Part shown: positions 27,263 through 35,106 of the stretch, piece after piece
How the letters are laid out: each line of letters starts with the position of its first letter
How positions within the stretch are numbered: the stretch's first letter is position 1
NCBI RefSeq assembly: GCF_025457425.1
Contig: NZ_JAMXIA010000001.1
Span: 3,100,001-3,164,000, forward strand
DNA from: Chryseobacterium foetidum
Lineage (GTDB): Bacteria; Bacteroidota; Bacteroidia; Flavobacteriales; Weeksellaceae
Direction: 5' to 3'
Length of the DNA stretch: 64,000 nt
Notes under the pieces: model-generated
Databases searched by the model: none
Seen by the model: only the letters and a program-made list of their open reading frames with translations
Told to the model about the DNA's origin: nothing
Made by a program: the position numbers and the translations under genes

Positions 27263-27727
27263 TTAGAAACAGTTTCCATTACAGTGTATTGCATTATGAA
27301 AATCACTTGCGGTGATGATGTAAGTTTCTACAGTCCCATTGTTGTAATCGTTGCTGAAAATATTTTTAGAATCAATACAGGGTGTTCCATTAAAATCACA
27401 GATTTGATAAGTTATTTTTCTGGAATTATTAAAAACGATACCTATTTTTTTTGGATAATTGAGCAATTTATAATAGCTGAAACCATCGTAGGGAGCCAAA
27501 TCTCTAAATTTTTCAGTATACTTTTTAGAATTTTCAATCGTTATTTTTTCAGACAAGTTAACTTCTTCAACTCCTGCAGAATTTAAAGTGTAGGGTATGA
27601 TTTCAACTTTAGCCCCCGAACTGTTTTGTATACTGTACACATATTCAATAGGCTGGTCGTCACAGTGATCACAATGTCCACAGCCGATTAGTACTGATAA
27701 AAGAAAGAAAACGATGATACTTTTCAT
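27263..27727 (-). CDS. Hypothetical cysteine-rich lipoprotein
   Basis: 154 residues with a lipoprotein signal (LIGC, Cys16), followed at once by CDHCDD. Further cysteines lie near the C-terminus (ICDFNGTPC, HCNGNCF), suggesting disulfides. No known domain. The next gene upstream (27783) is also a small exported protein on the same strand, 55 bases away. Confidence 0.65.
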   Translation of the reverse strand: MKSIIVFFLLSVLIGCGHCDHCDDQPIEYVYSIQNSSGAKVEIIPYTLNSAGVEEVNLSEKITIENSKKYTEKFRDLAPYDGFSYYKLLNYPKKIGIVFNNSRKITYQICDFNGTPCIDSKNIFSNDYNNGTVETYIITASDFHNAIHCNGNCF

Positions 27728-27782
27728 AATGAAATATGTCTTTTTGTCTGAGTTTTTCAGGTGAATGTTTAAAATTTTATCA

Positions 27783-28400
27783 TCAATTTACCTGTACGAA
27801 TATGTCACCTTCTCTCAGGTTGGCCATTGCATTTGTATTTCCACAGAATTCCCATCTCATTTTGTTGGGTCCGGTAATCGGATAAGAGTCAAGTAAATTT
27901 TGTTTTTTGTTGATGGTCTCGACGGAGAAAGTATGATCAAAATGAAGCACAAAATCACCTGTTTCTTTAGGGATCATTTTTATTTCGTAACGGTATAGCT
28001 TATTAGCCGGATCTTCCTTTGCAGAAGTATTGATAAAGGTATTCGGGCAATTGCCATGATCATCCGCGACATAACCTTCGGCTATTATTTTAAATTTTTT
28101 CTCGGCATAAAGAAGATTGTAAGATGTGGAAGCTTTTGTAAGTTTGGAAGCAGATATCACAAATGGCGGTGTATATTCCAGTTTTACAGAATCCATTTTT
28201 ATGACGTGATATCCATTGGTTGAGACACGGCCACGGATGGTGATTGTATCACCGACGTTGTAGATTTTGTCGTTATTCAGACTGATTTTGATGAGGCTGG
28301 GGTTTACTTCAATTTGTTCCTCATGAAATCCCGAACAGTCTGTTGACATCATCAGGTGAATACCCAGAACAAATATCGCAATCGTGTAGAATTTTTTCAT
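27783..28400 (-). CDS. Hypothetical exported protein
   Basis: 205 residues with a Sec or lipoprotein-like signal (MKKFYTIAIFVLGIHLMMSTDC). The mature part reads as beta-sandwich (YNVGDTITIRGRVST..., GDFVLHFDHTF). No family recognised. Probably in one transcript with the cysteine-rich lipoprotein downstream. Confidence 0.65.
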   Translation of the reverse strand: MKKFYTIAIFVLGIHLMMSTDCSGFHEEQIEVNPSLIKISLNNDKIYNVGDTITIRGRVSTNGYHVIKMDSVKLEYTPPFVISASKLTKASTSYNLLYAEKKFKIIAEGYVADDHGNCPNTFINTSAKEDPANKLYRYEIKMIPKETGDFVLHFDHTFSVETINKKQNLLDSYPITGPNKMRWEFCGNTNAMANLREGDIFVQVN

Positions 28401-28469
28401 TTTATTTATTTTCTAAAATTACTCTAAAAAACAATTACATAGATAAAATTTCGGCATTTGACTGTAATT

Positions 28470-28502
28470 TTGCTGAAGCTCAAAATCATTTCATTATTTT
28501 TG
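28470..28502 (+). promoter_or_regulatory. Promoter of dnaG, nearly leaderless
   Basis: TTG (28470-28472), 22 bases, TATTTTTG (28495-28502). The start codon at 28507 is only 4 bases after the -7 box, so transcription should start at or next to the A of ATG. Confidence 0.7.
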
Positions 28503-28506
28503 CAAA

Positions 28507-30468
28507 ATGATCTCCAAACAGACCATTGATAAAATATTTTCCACGATCCGTGTTGAAGAGATCGTGGGCGAATATGTGCAGCTGAAAAGAGCGGGATCCA
28601 ATTTTAAAGGGTTGAGTCCGTTTCATGAAGAAAAATCGCCGAGTTTTGTAGTGTCTCCAAGCAAGCAGATCTGGAAAGATTTCTCAACAGGTAAGGGCGG
28701 TACAGCGATTTCTTTTTTAATGGAAATCGAAAATTTTACGTACCCTGAAGCACTTCGCCACGCAGCCAAAAAATATGCAATTGAAATAGAAGAAGACCGT
28801 CAGGAATTCTCCGAGGAAGCCAAAATTGCACAGACAGAGAGAGATATTCTTTATAAAATACATGAGATTGCCAACGATTATTTCCAGAATATTTTGTGGG
28901 AAAATGAGGAGGGAAGGTCTATCGGTTTGTCTTATTTCAGGGAGCGTGAACTGAAAGATGACATCATCAGAAAGTTTCAGTTGGGATATTCACCCGAAAA
29001 GAAAAACTCTTTTACAGAATTTGCTTTAGAAAAAGGCTATTCCAAAGAAATATTAGAAAAATCCGGACTTTCAATATTTCCGGAAAATTCTCCTGCTGGG
29101 ATCGACCGTTTCCGTGAAAGGGTGATGTTTCCAATTCACAGTTTTTCGGGAAGGGTTTTGGGTTTCGGAGCGAGAATACTGAAAAATAACGTAAAAACTG
29201 CCAAATATCTTAACTCTCCTGAGACGGAAATTTACCATAAATCAAATGTTCTTTACGGTTTAAACCAAAGCAAACAGGCGATTTCCAGAAAAAATGTCTG
29301 TCTTTTGGTGGAAGGTTATATGGATGTGATTTCGCTCCACCTTTCAGGAATTGAAAATGTGGTGGCGAGCTCGGGAACTTCTCTTACAACAGAGCAAATC
29401 AAACTAATCAAAAGACTTACGGAGAATGTAACGATTTTGTTTGATGGTGATAATGCGGGAATTAAAGCGAGTTTCAGAAGCATTGATATGCTTTTGGCGG
29501 AAGGAATGAATATCCGTGTTTTGCTTTTCCCAGAGGGCGACGATCCCGATTCTTTTGCCCGAAAACATCCTCAGGAATACGTCGAGAAATTTATTGAAAA
29601 TGAAGCGACAGATTTCATTGATTTTAAAGCTGAAATTCTTCTTAAAGACGCCGGAACAGATCCGATAAAAAAGGCTGATGCCATCCGAAACATCGTAAAA
29701 TCGGTGTCGTTTGTGCAGAATGCTTTGAAAAAAGAGGTGTATCTGAAAGAAGTTTCCAATAAGTTCGGGCTTTCAGAACAGAGTCTTTTTAATGAGCTGG
29801 ATATTCAGAAACAAATCACGCAGAGTCAGACCCAACATCAGCCAAAAGAACAGCAAAAGCCGGTAAAACTGGAGGTTGTCCCTCAGCAGGCTCCGTTGGA
29901 AGATTCCGTTCAGTTTAATATTATTCATCAGGAAAATAAACTGATTGAAACGATGCTGATGTTTGGCGATATGGTTCTGGAAAGAGAAGATGCGAATCAT
30001 GAAAAATATGAAATCAGCGTAATTGAAGAGATTCTGCATCATTTTGAGGATGAAAACTACGAGTTTCAAATTCCGACCAATCAGAAAATTATAGAAAATA
30101 TCAAGATTGGAATTGAAAATGAGGAAATACGCTCGGGAGATTTCTTTATGAAGCTGATGGATGAAGATATTACGTTGAAAGTTGCCGATGCACTGCTTTC
30201 CCCAGACGAACTCAGCGATTGGTCGACCCGAAATATTTTTCCGCCAGCCATCGGCGATCACCTTGCATCAGAAGTTGAGGCCAATATACTTATTCACAAA
30301 TACTACTACATTCATCTTCTCATCAGAAAAATGACTGCCGACCTCGAAAACCATCGTGAAAATAATCCCACAGCCTATTTTGATTCAATAAAAAAAATCA
30401 TGATGCTGACAGAATTTTCAAGACAGTTGGCTACAAAACTGGAGTGGTCGCCCATCACGAAGGTTTGA
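28507..30468 (+). CDS. dnaG: DNA primase DnaG (zinc ligands replaced)
   Basis: Synthesises RNA primers for DNA replication. 653 residues: N-terminal CHC2-like domain (1-100), TOPRIM catalytic domain (about 255-345) with LLVEGYMDVISLH and LFDGDNAGIKA, and a C-terminal helicase-interaction region (from about 455). The zinc ribbon has lost three of four usual ligands. By alignment with the CPFH...C..C pattern these positions are Ser37, His40, Asp58 and Thr61. The fold sequence around them (SPFHEEKSPSFVVSPSKQIWKDFSTGKGG in part) is otherwise conserved. I recall the same loss in other Flavobacteriia, so it is a lineage trait, not a broken gene. Confidence 0.96.
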   Translation: MISKQTIDKIFSTIRVEEIVGEYVQLKRAGSNFKGLSPFHEEKSPSFVVSPSKQIWKDFSTGKGGTAISFLMEIENFTYPEALRHAAKKYAIEIEEDRQEFSEEAKIAQTERDILYKIHEIANDYFQNILWENEEGRSIGLSYFRERELKDDIIRKFQLGYSPEKKNSFTEFALEKGYSKEILEKSGLSIFPENSPAGIDRFRERVMFPIHSFSGRVLGFGARILKNNVKTAKYLNSPETEIYHKSNVLYGLNQSKQAISRKNVCLLVEGYMDVISLHLSGIENVVASSGTSLTTEQIKLIKRLTENVTILFDGDNAGIKASFRSIDMLLAEGMNIRVLLFPEGDDPDSFARKHPQEYVEKFIENEATDFIDFKAEILLKDAGTDPIKKADAIRNIVKSVSFVQNALKKEVYLKEVSNKFGLSEQSLFNELDIQKQITQSQTQHQPKEQQKPVKLEVVPQQAPLEDSVQFNIIHQENKLIETMLMFGDMVLEREDANHEKYEISVIEEILHHFEDENYEFQIPTNQKIIENIKIGIENEEIRSGDFFMKLMDEDITLKVADALLSPDELSDWSTRNIFPPAIGDHLASEVEANILIHKYYYIHLLIRKMTADLENHRENNPTAYFDSIKKIMMLTEFSRQLATKLEWSPITKV

Positions 30469-30507
30469 TTTTAAACTAAAAATCACAGATTTCGACGCAA
30501 TTATTAA

Positions 30508-30535
30508 TTGTTGATTTGAATTAATTTTATCTTTG
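30508..30535 (+). promoter_or_regulatory. Promoter of the serine hydrolase gene
   Basis: TTG (30508-30510), 17 bases, TATCTTTG (30528-30535), 29 bases before the ATG at 30565. Confidence 0.6.
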
Positions 30536-30564
30536 GCTTTTAAATTTATTCAAAGTAAATCTCA

Positions 30565-31968
30565 ATGAAAAAACTGCTTTTCTTACTGGTTTTGATCTTA
30601 TCGTCAAATATTCTGTCTGCACAATCTGACAATTATTCAACAGCGATTAATAATTTTCAGAATCAGTATAATTCTGATCAGTACGATTCTGTTTTCAAAT
30701 CGTTTTCTGCTGAAATGCAGAAAACACTGCCAGTGGAAAGTACAAAACAGTTTCTTACAGGTCTGAAAACGCAGGCAGGAAAAATCACTTCAAAAGAACT
30801 GACAACAAAAGAAGGCACAACGGCAATTTATAAAACAGATTTTGAGCGGGCTCAGCTGGAAATTCATCTTTCACTGGATGCCGGCAATAAAATCAGCGGA
30901 CTTCTGATACAGCCTGTGACTGAGAAAAAAAATGTCAGTGAAAGTCAGGCTGCAAATGGTTTAAATGTTTATCCAAAAGAAATCTCGGAGATTATATTTT
31001 CAAAAACAAAAGATTTCCCGGAAAACACTCAGGTTTCAATTGCTGTTATTAAAGATGGAAAAACAAGTTATTACGGAATTTTAAAATCAGATAAAACCGT
31101 GAAACCATCTGAAAATCAGAATAAGGTTTTTGAAATCGGTTCGCTGACGAAAGTTTTTACTTCCACCGTACTGGCTTCTCTGGTTACTGATAAAAAACTG
31201 AAACTGTCGCAGGAAATCAACGGGTTTTATCCGTTTCCATTTAAAAATAATGCCCTATTTACTTTTGAAAGCTTAGCCAATCACACCTCTGGATTGCCGA
31301 GACTTCCCGAAAATATTAACCTTTCGGATATTTCCAATCCGTATAAAAATTATGGAAGTGATCAGCTTTATGATTATCTGAAAAATGTTTTAAATGTAAA
31401 ACCAGACGCTGAGAAAAAGTACGCGTATTCCAATCTGGGAGCGGGATTGCTGGGGCATACAATGGCTGTGTCGCAAAAAACTACGTTTACACAACTGCTT
31501 CAGAAAAGAATTTTTGAAAGGTTTAATATGAATAATTCTTACACCAGTTCAAAAGATTTAGGTTCAAAACTGGTTGACGGACTGAATGCAGATGGACAGA
31601 GGGTTTCCAACTGGGATTTTGATGTGCTCTTTGGTGGCGGTGGAATTTTATCAACGACTGAAGATCTTTCAAAATTTGCCGCAGCACAGTTTAACTCAGA
31701 AAATAATGATCTTTCGCTTACGAGAACACCCACTTTTACGGTCAGTGAGAAAATGAAAATGGGATTGGGATGGCATATTTTAAAATCCCAGAACGGCAAA
31801 GATCTCTTTTGGCACAATGGAGGAACAGGCGGCTATTCTTCGTCGATGGCGATTGAAAGTGACAGCAAAACGGCAGTCGTAATTTTATCCAATGTTTCGG
31901 CTTTCAACCCGAAAATGGGAAATATTGATCAGCTTTGTTTTGAACTGATGAAGGAAATCGGGAAGTAA
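30565..31968 (+). CDS. Exported class C beta-lactamase-like serine hydrolase with DUF3887 domain
   Basis: 467 residues: signal peptide (1-19, NILSA), an N-terminal DUF3887-type domain (about 20-125), then the serine hydrolase fold. Its three motifs are SLTK with nucleophile Ser193 and Lys196, YSN (288-290) and HNGG (417-420). Family members include DD-peptidases, esterases and AmpC; sequence alone does not decide. The DUF3887 domain makes a role in peptide or cell-wall metabolism more likely than drug resistance. Confidence 0.9.
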   Translation: MKKLLFLLVLILSSNILSAQSDNYSTAINNFQNQYNSDQYDSVFKSFSAEMQKTLPVESTKQFLTGLKTQAGKITSKELTTKEGTTAIYKTDFERAQLEIHLSLDAGNKISGLLIQPVTEKKNVSESQAANGLNVYPKEISEIIFSKTKDFPENTQVSIAVIKDGKTSYYGILKSDKTVKPSENQNKVFEIGSLTKVFTSTVLASLVTDKKLKLSQEINGFYPFPFKNNALFTFESLANHTSGLPRLPENINLSDISNPYKNYGSDQLYDYLKNVLNVKPDAEKKYAYSNLGAGLLGHTMAVSQKTTFTQLLQKRIFERFNMNNSYTSSKDLGSKLVDGLNADGQRVSNWDFDVLFGGGGILSTTEDLSKFAAAQFNSENNDLSLTRTPTFTVSEKMKMGLGWHILKSQNGKDLFWHNGGTGGYSSSMAIESDSKTAVVILSNVSAFNPKMGNIDQLCFELMKEIGK

Positions 31969-32049
31969 TTTTAATTTAAAATCAAAAGTAATATCTCTGC
32001 ATTTGTTTCGTTTTTAGTAAATTACATCTCTGATTTAAAACTGAAAACC

Positions 32050-32532
32050 ATGAAACCAATCTTAATTTTTCTTCTAATAAGTTCATTCTGCTTTTCACAG
32101 GAAAAAGAAATTGTAAAAATCCTCAATGATGAACTGAAGAAAGAAATCGAAAATCAATTTCAATATCCCAATTTTGATGGCGATACCTTGACGCTGACAA
32201 AAGAATTTTCTATCGATAAAAATAAAATTCTGAGTGTGGAAATCAGGAAGCAGAACGGTTTTCGGACTTATACGGAAAGACAGGAAGTTCATCTGTCCAA
32301 AATTTCAGGCATTGGAAAAGACATCAATATTGTCATGAATTCTGACGGAGGAGATGTGATGATCAAATCTAAAAGCATTGACGAAAACAACAATCAGCAA
32401 ACCCGAAGCACCAACAGCGAAACTTTTTTTACCCATTTGCATTTCAATAACAATGAACATATTGGGAATGATCTTGTGAAAGCCTTTGCCAAAGCCGGAT
32501 TTCCGATTAAAAAGGTGTATTGGTACGACTGA
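32050..32532 (+). CDS. Hypothetical exported protein
   Basis: 160 residues with a Sec signal peptide (1-16, FCFS), a charged mature part and no recognised domain. It follows the serine hydrolase gene by 81 bases on the same strand and might share its transcript. Confidence 0.65.
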   Translation: MKPILIFLLISSFCFSQEKEIVKILNDELKKEIENQFQYPNFDGDTLTLTKEFSIDKNKILSVEIRKQNGFRTYTERQEVHLSKISGIGKDINIVMNSDGGDVMIKSKSIDENNNQQTRSTNSETFFTHLHFNNNEHIGNDLVKAFAKAGFPIKKVYWYD

Positions 32533-32670
32533 TTTTTATTAATAATTAAATCCAACAGATTACATAAACCTAACGGGTTTTTGAAACATGTTAGATTTGT
32601 ATTCGAATACATAAAGTTTTCAAAAAATTTAATCATTAAATCATCCTAAAAAAAACGGGTGAAACCGCGG

Positions 32671-32875
32671 CGGTTTAGTGCAAACTCTTATTCGGGGAAG
32701 CAGGATGGCGACGGTTTGGGGCAAAGCTGTTTTTGGCGAAGCCGGAAGTCGGCGGTTTAGCTTCATACTGATTTCTGCGAAGCAAAACGGCGGCGGTTTC
32801 GGGCAAACCGATTTTTGGGAAGACTAAACGGCGACGGTTTAGTTAAAACCTATTTTCGATAGTGAAAATTTAGAG
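32671..32875 (+). repeat. Five tandem repeats of exactly 41 bp
   Basis: The core CGGTTT begins at 32671, 32712, 32753, 32794 and 32835, an unbroken 41-base period. Conserved positions within units are CGGTTT(A/G)G, CAAAC near base 11, ATTTTTGG near base 18, GAAGC near base 27 and GGCG(A/G) at the end. Units 1-4 are clear and unit 5 decays after half its length. 41 is not a multiple of 3 and all frames have stops, so it is not a coding repeat. The GC-rich cores contrast with AT-rich flanks. There are no unique spacers, so it is not a CRISPR array. Confidence 0.85.
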
Positions 32876-32938
32876 TTTTTCTCCTGTGTTTTGTTTAAAT
32901 TTTTCACAATAATTTTTACAAATCTGCCATAATGTCCT

Positions 32939-32946
32939 TACATTTG
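32939..32946 (+). promoter_or_regulatory. -7 promoter box of clpP
   Basis: TACATTTG matches TAnnTTTG, about 49 bases before the start codon. No clear -33 box. AAGGAAAAGA at 32971-32980 is the nearest purine-rich stretch and is too far from the ATG to be a strong ribosome site. Confidence 0.5.
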
Positions 32947-32994
32947 TTTGGAACGAAATTAGTCACTCAAAAGGAAAAGATAATTTAATTACCT

Positions 32995-33678
32995 ATGGAT
33001 ATTAAAAAAGAATTCAGAGATTTCTCTACAAAACATTTAGGAAACAGTGGTCTCGTGACCGATCAGTATATGGGAATGTACGGCCCGACTAACCTTACGC
33101 CATATATCATGGAAGAAAGAAGACTAAACGTTGCTCAAATGGACGTGTTTTCACGTTTGATGATGGACAGAATCATCTTCCTTGGAACAGGTATCGACGA
33201 TCAGGTGGCCAATATCGTGACGGCTCAGCTTTTATTCTTAGAAAGTGCTGACCCTTCTAAAGATATTCAGATTTACATTAATTCTCCTGGTGGAAGCGTT
33301 TACGCTGGTTTGGGGATTTATGACACGATGCAGATCATTAAGCCGGACGTTGCAACCATCTGTACCGGAATTGCCGCTTCAATGGGAGCTGTATTATTAG
33401 TTGCAGGTGAAAAAGGAAAGCGTTCAGCATTAAAGCATTCAAGAGTGATGATTCACCAGCCAAGCGGTGGTGCACAGGGTGTAGCTTCTGATATGGAAAT
33501 CAACTTAAGAGAAATGTTGAAACTGAAAAAAGAACTGTACGACATTATTTCTGAGCATTCAGGACAAACCTATGAGTGGGTGGAAAAAGCATCTGACAGA
33601 GATTACTGGATGACTTCCACTGAAGCCAAAGATTTTGGTATGGTAGATGAGGTTTTACAGAGATCAAAAGAGAAATAG
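32995..33678 (+). CDS. clpP: ATP-dependent Clp protease proteolytic subunit ClpP
   Basis: Tetradecameric serine peptidase that degrades substrates unfolded by ClpX or ClpC. 227 residues; compared with E. coli the N-terminal extension is about 20 residues longer. Catalytic triad Ser129 (GIAASMGA), His154 (MIHQPSGG) and Asp203 (in SDRDYWMTSTEAKDFGMVDEV), offset by 32 from the E. coli numbering. The clpX gene is not adjacent. Confidence 0.97.
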   Translation: MDIKKEFRDFSTKHLGNSGLVTDQYMGMYGPTNLTPYIMEERRLNVAQMDVFSRLMMDRIIFLGTGIDDQVANIVTAQLLFLESADPSKDIQIYINSPGGSVYAGLGIYDTMQIIKPDVATICTGIAASMGAVLLVAGEKGKRSALKHSRVMIHQPSGGAQGVASDMEINLREMLKLKKELYDIISEHSGQTYEWVEKASDRDYWMTSTEAKDFGMVDEVLQRSKEK

Positions 33679-33682
33679 TTTT

Positions 33683-33806
33683 AATTTGAAAATTTGACAA
33701 TGGGATAATTTGAAAATTAATATAATAAAAAAGGGATGTAACTTAAAAATTGCATCCCTTTTTATTTTCAAATTGACGAATTGACGAATTGCCAAATTTT
33801 CAAATT
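33683..33806. repeat. 18-bp inverted repeat flanking the clpP/tpiA terminator
   Basis: AATTTGAAAATTTGACAA (33683-33700) and TTGCCAAATTTTCAAATT (33789-33806) pair at 17 of 18 positions with the terminator hairpin between them. Short tandem copies of AATTTGAAAATT and AATTGACG lie within the arms. Confidence 0.7.
33728..33763. terminator. Bidirectional terminator between clpP and tpiA
   Basis: Perfect 11-bp stem (AAAAAGGGATG at 33728-33738, CATCCCTTTTT at 33753-33763) with a 14-base loop, flanked by A and T runs. Confidence 0.9.
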
Positions 33807-34563
33807 AATTAAATCCCTCAATAATTTTAGAGAAATCCTCAACTTTCAACGCTGCTCCTCCAATCAAACCACCATCGATGTCTGGTTGAGAGAAAATTTC
33901 TTTTGCGTTATCAGGTTTTACCGAACCGCCGTAAAGAATTGACACTTCGTCAGCTACTTCCTGTCCGTATTTTTCAGCGATAATTCCTCTGATGTGAGCA
34001 TGAATTTCCTGAGCCTGTTCAGGTGTAGCTGTTTCTCCTGTGCCGATAGCCCAAACAGGTTCGTAAGCGATTACTACTTTTTTAATTTCCTCTGCAGAAA
34101 GGGTGAATAAAGCGGTTTCAGTCTGTGTTTTTACAACGTCAAAATGCTGTCCGGCTTTTCTCTGGTCTAAAGTTTCCCCATTACAGTAAACAGGAATCAA
34201 CCCTCGATCTAAAGCCAGTTTTACTTTTTTGTTACAGCTTTCATCGTTCTCGCCGTGGTACTGTCTTCTTTCAGAATGCCCGATTAGAGTTCCTTCAGCA
34301 TCGATAGATTCAAGCATATCGACAGAGATTTCTCCGGTGTAAGCGCCACTTTCGTGCGTACTGATGTCCTGAGCAAAAACCCCGATTTCGTCGTTTTCAA
34401 AAACGTCTTTTGCCATCATCAGATACAATGCTGGTGGTGCAATCCAAACTTCGCAGTTGGCTTTGTTGCTCATCGTGTATTCAAGCAATTGAGTCATCAG
34501 CTGTTGAGCTTCGATTACGTTTTTGTTCATTTTCCAGTTTCCTGCAACTATTTTTCGTCTCAT
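33805..34563 (-). CDS. tpiA: Triosephosphate isomerase
   Basis: Interconverts dihydroxyacetone phosphate and glyceraldehyde 3-phosphate in glycolysis and gluconeogenesis. 252 residues with Lys11 in AGNWKMN, the catalytic His in LIGHSERRQYH, the catalytic Glu in VIAYEPVWAIGTG, and the phosphate loop in LYGGSVKPDNA and GGLIGGAAL. Standard length. Confidence 0.97.
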   Translation of the reverse strand: MRRKIVAGNWKMNKNVIEAQQLMTQLLEYTMSNKANCEVWIAPPALYLMMAKDVFENDEIGVFAQDISTHESGAYTGEISVDMLESIDAEGTLIGHSERRQYHGENDESCNKKVKLALDRGLIPVYCNGETLDQRKAGQHFDVVKTQTETALFTLSAEEIKKVVIAYEPVWAIGTGETATPEQAQEIHAHIRGIIAEKYGQEVADEVSILYGGSVKPDNAKEIFSQPDIDGGLIGGAALKVEDFSKIIEGFN

Positions 34564-34695
34564 TATATTTATTTTCTATTAGGGTTTAGAATAAATTTTA
34601 ATTTTTTGCTTCAGCAATTAATTCCTTAAAATTCTTCTCCCTTTAGGATTGGGAAAAAGAAAATTTTTGGGGAATTTCAATCTGCGTGAGATTTA

Positions 34696-35046
34696 CTAAT
34701 TCAAATTCCAAAGATTTTTCAAAAGCACATAGAAAGTATGCTCCTCATCAGTTACCACTTCATCAGCTTTGATTAATGTTTTAGCGAATTGAATGAAATT
34801 CAGACGTTCTTTTTCAGTAGAATCTTCAAGGAAACATCTTCCATGAAATTCAAAATGATCTTTCCATTCTTCAGGTTGCAACAATGCAATGGTTTCCAGT
34901 TCGTTATCCAGATTCATTTTAAATGGAAATTCGTCAGCTAAATATTGTTGTACCAACATTCCTTCTTCGGGAGCAAACTCGCCGTCAACAGACGAAAGGA
35001 TCATCAGTAAGTGATATCCGGCGATTGATTTATTTGATTTTTGCAT
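34696..35046 (-). CDS. TerB-like fold protein
   Basis: 116-residue cytosolic all-alpha protein. It shows the TerB-like acidic pattern (LLMILSSVDGEFAPEEGMLVQQYL near the N-terminus and KTLIKADEVVTDEEHTFYVLL near the C-terminus), with aspartates that bind metal in related proteins. No other ter genes are near, so this is a housekeeping-type single TerB-like protein of unknown role. Confidence 0.7.
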   Translation of the reverse strand: MQKSNKSIAGYHLLMILSSVDGEFAPEEGMLVQQYLADEFPFKMNLDNELETIALLQPEEWKDHFEFHGRCFLEDSTEKERLNFIQFAKTLIKADEVVTDEEHTFYVLLKNLWNLN

Positions 35047-35056
35047 GCTTTAATAA

Positions 35057-35084
35057 TTTAAGATTTAAAATTTAAGATTTAAAA
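35057..35084 (+). repeat. Two exact copies of a 14-bp unit
   Basis: TTTAAGATTTAAAA at 35057-35070 and again at 35071-35084, between the TerB-like gene and the DoxX/MauE-like gene. Confidence 0.85.
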
Positions 35085-35106
35085 TTTGCCTTTAACAAAT
35101 ATTCTG

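Larger units (their letters stand above)
32533..32994. other. Intergenic region before clpP
   Basis: Holds five 41-bp tandem repeats (32671-32875) and the clpP -7 box. No gene is visible. Confidence 0.7.

Noticed and set aside
32671..32875. CRISPR-like periodicity
   Set aside because: The 41-base period is made of contiguous related units, not fixed repeats with unique spacers, and no cas gene is present.
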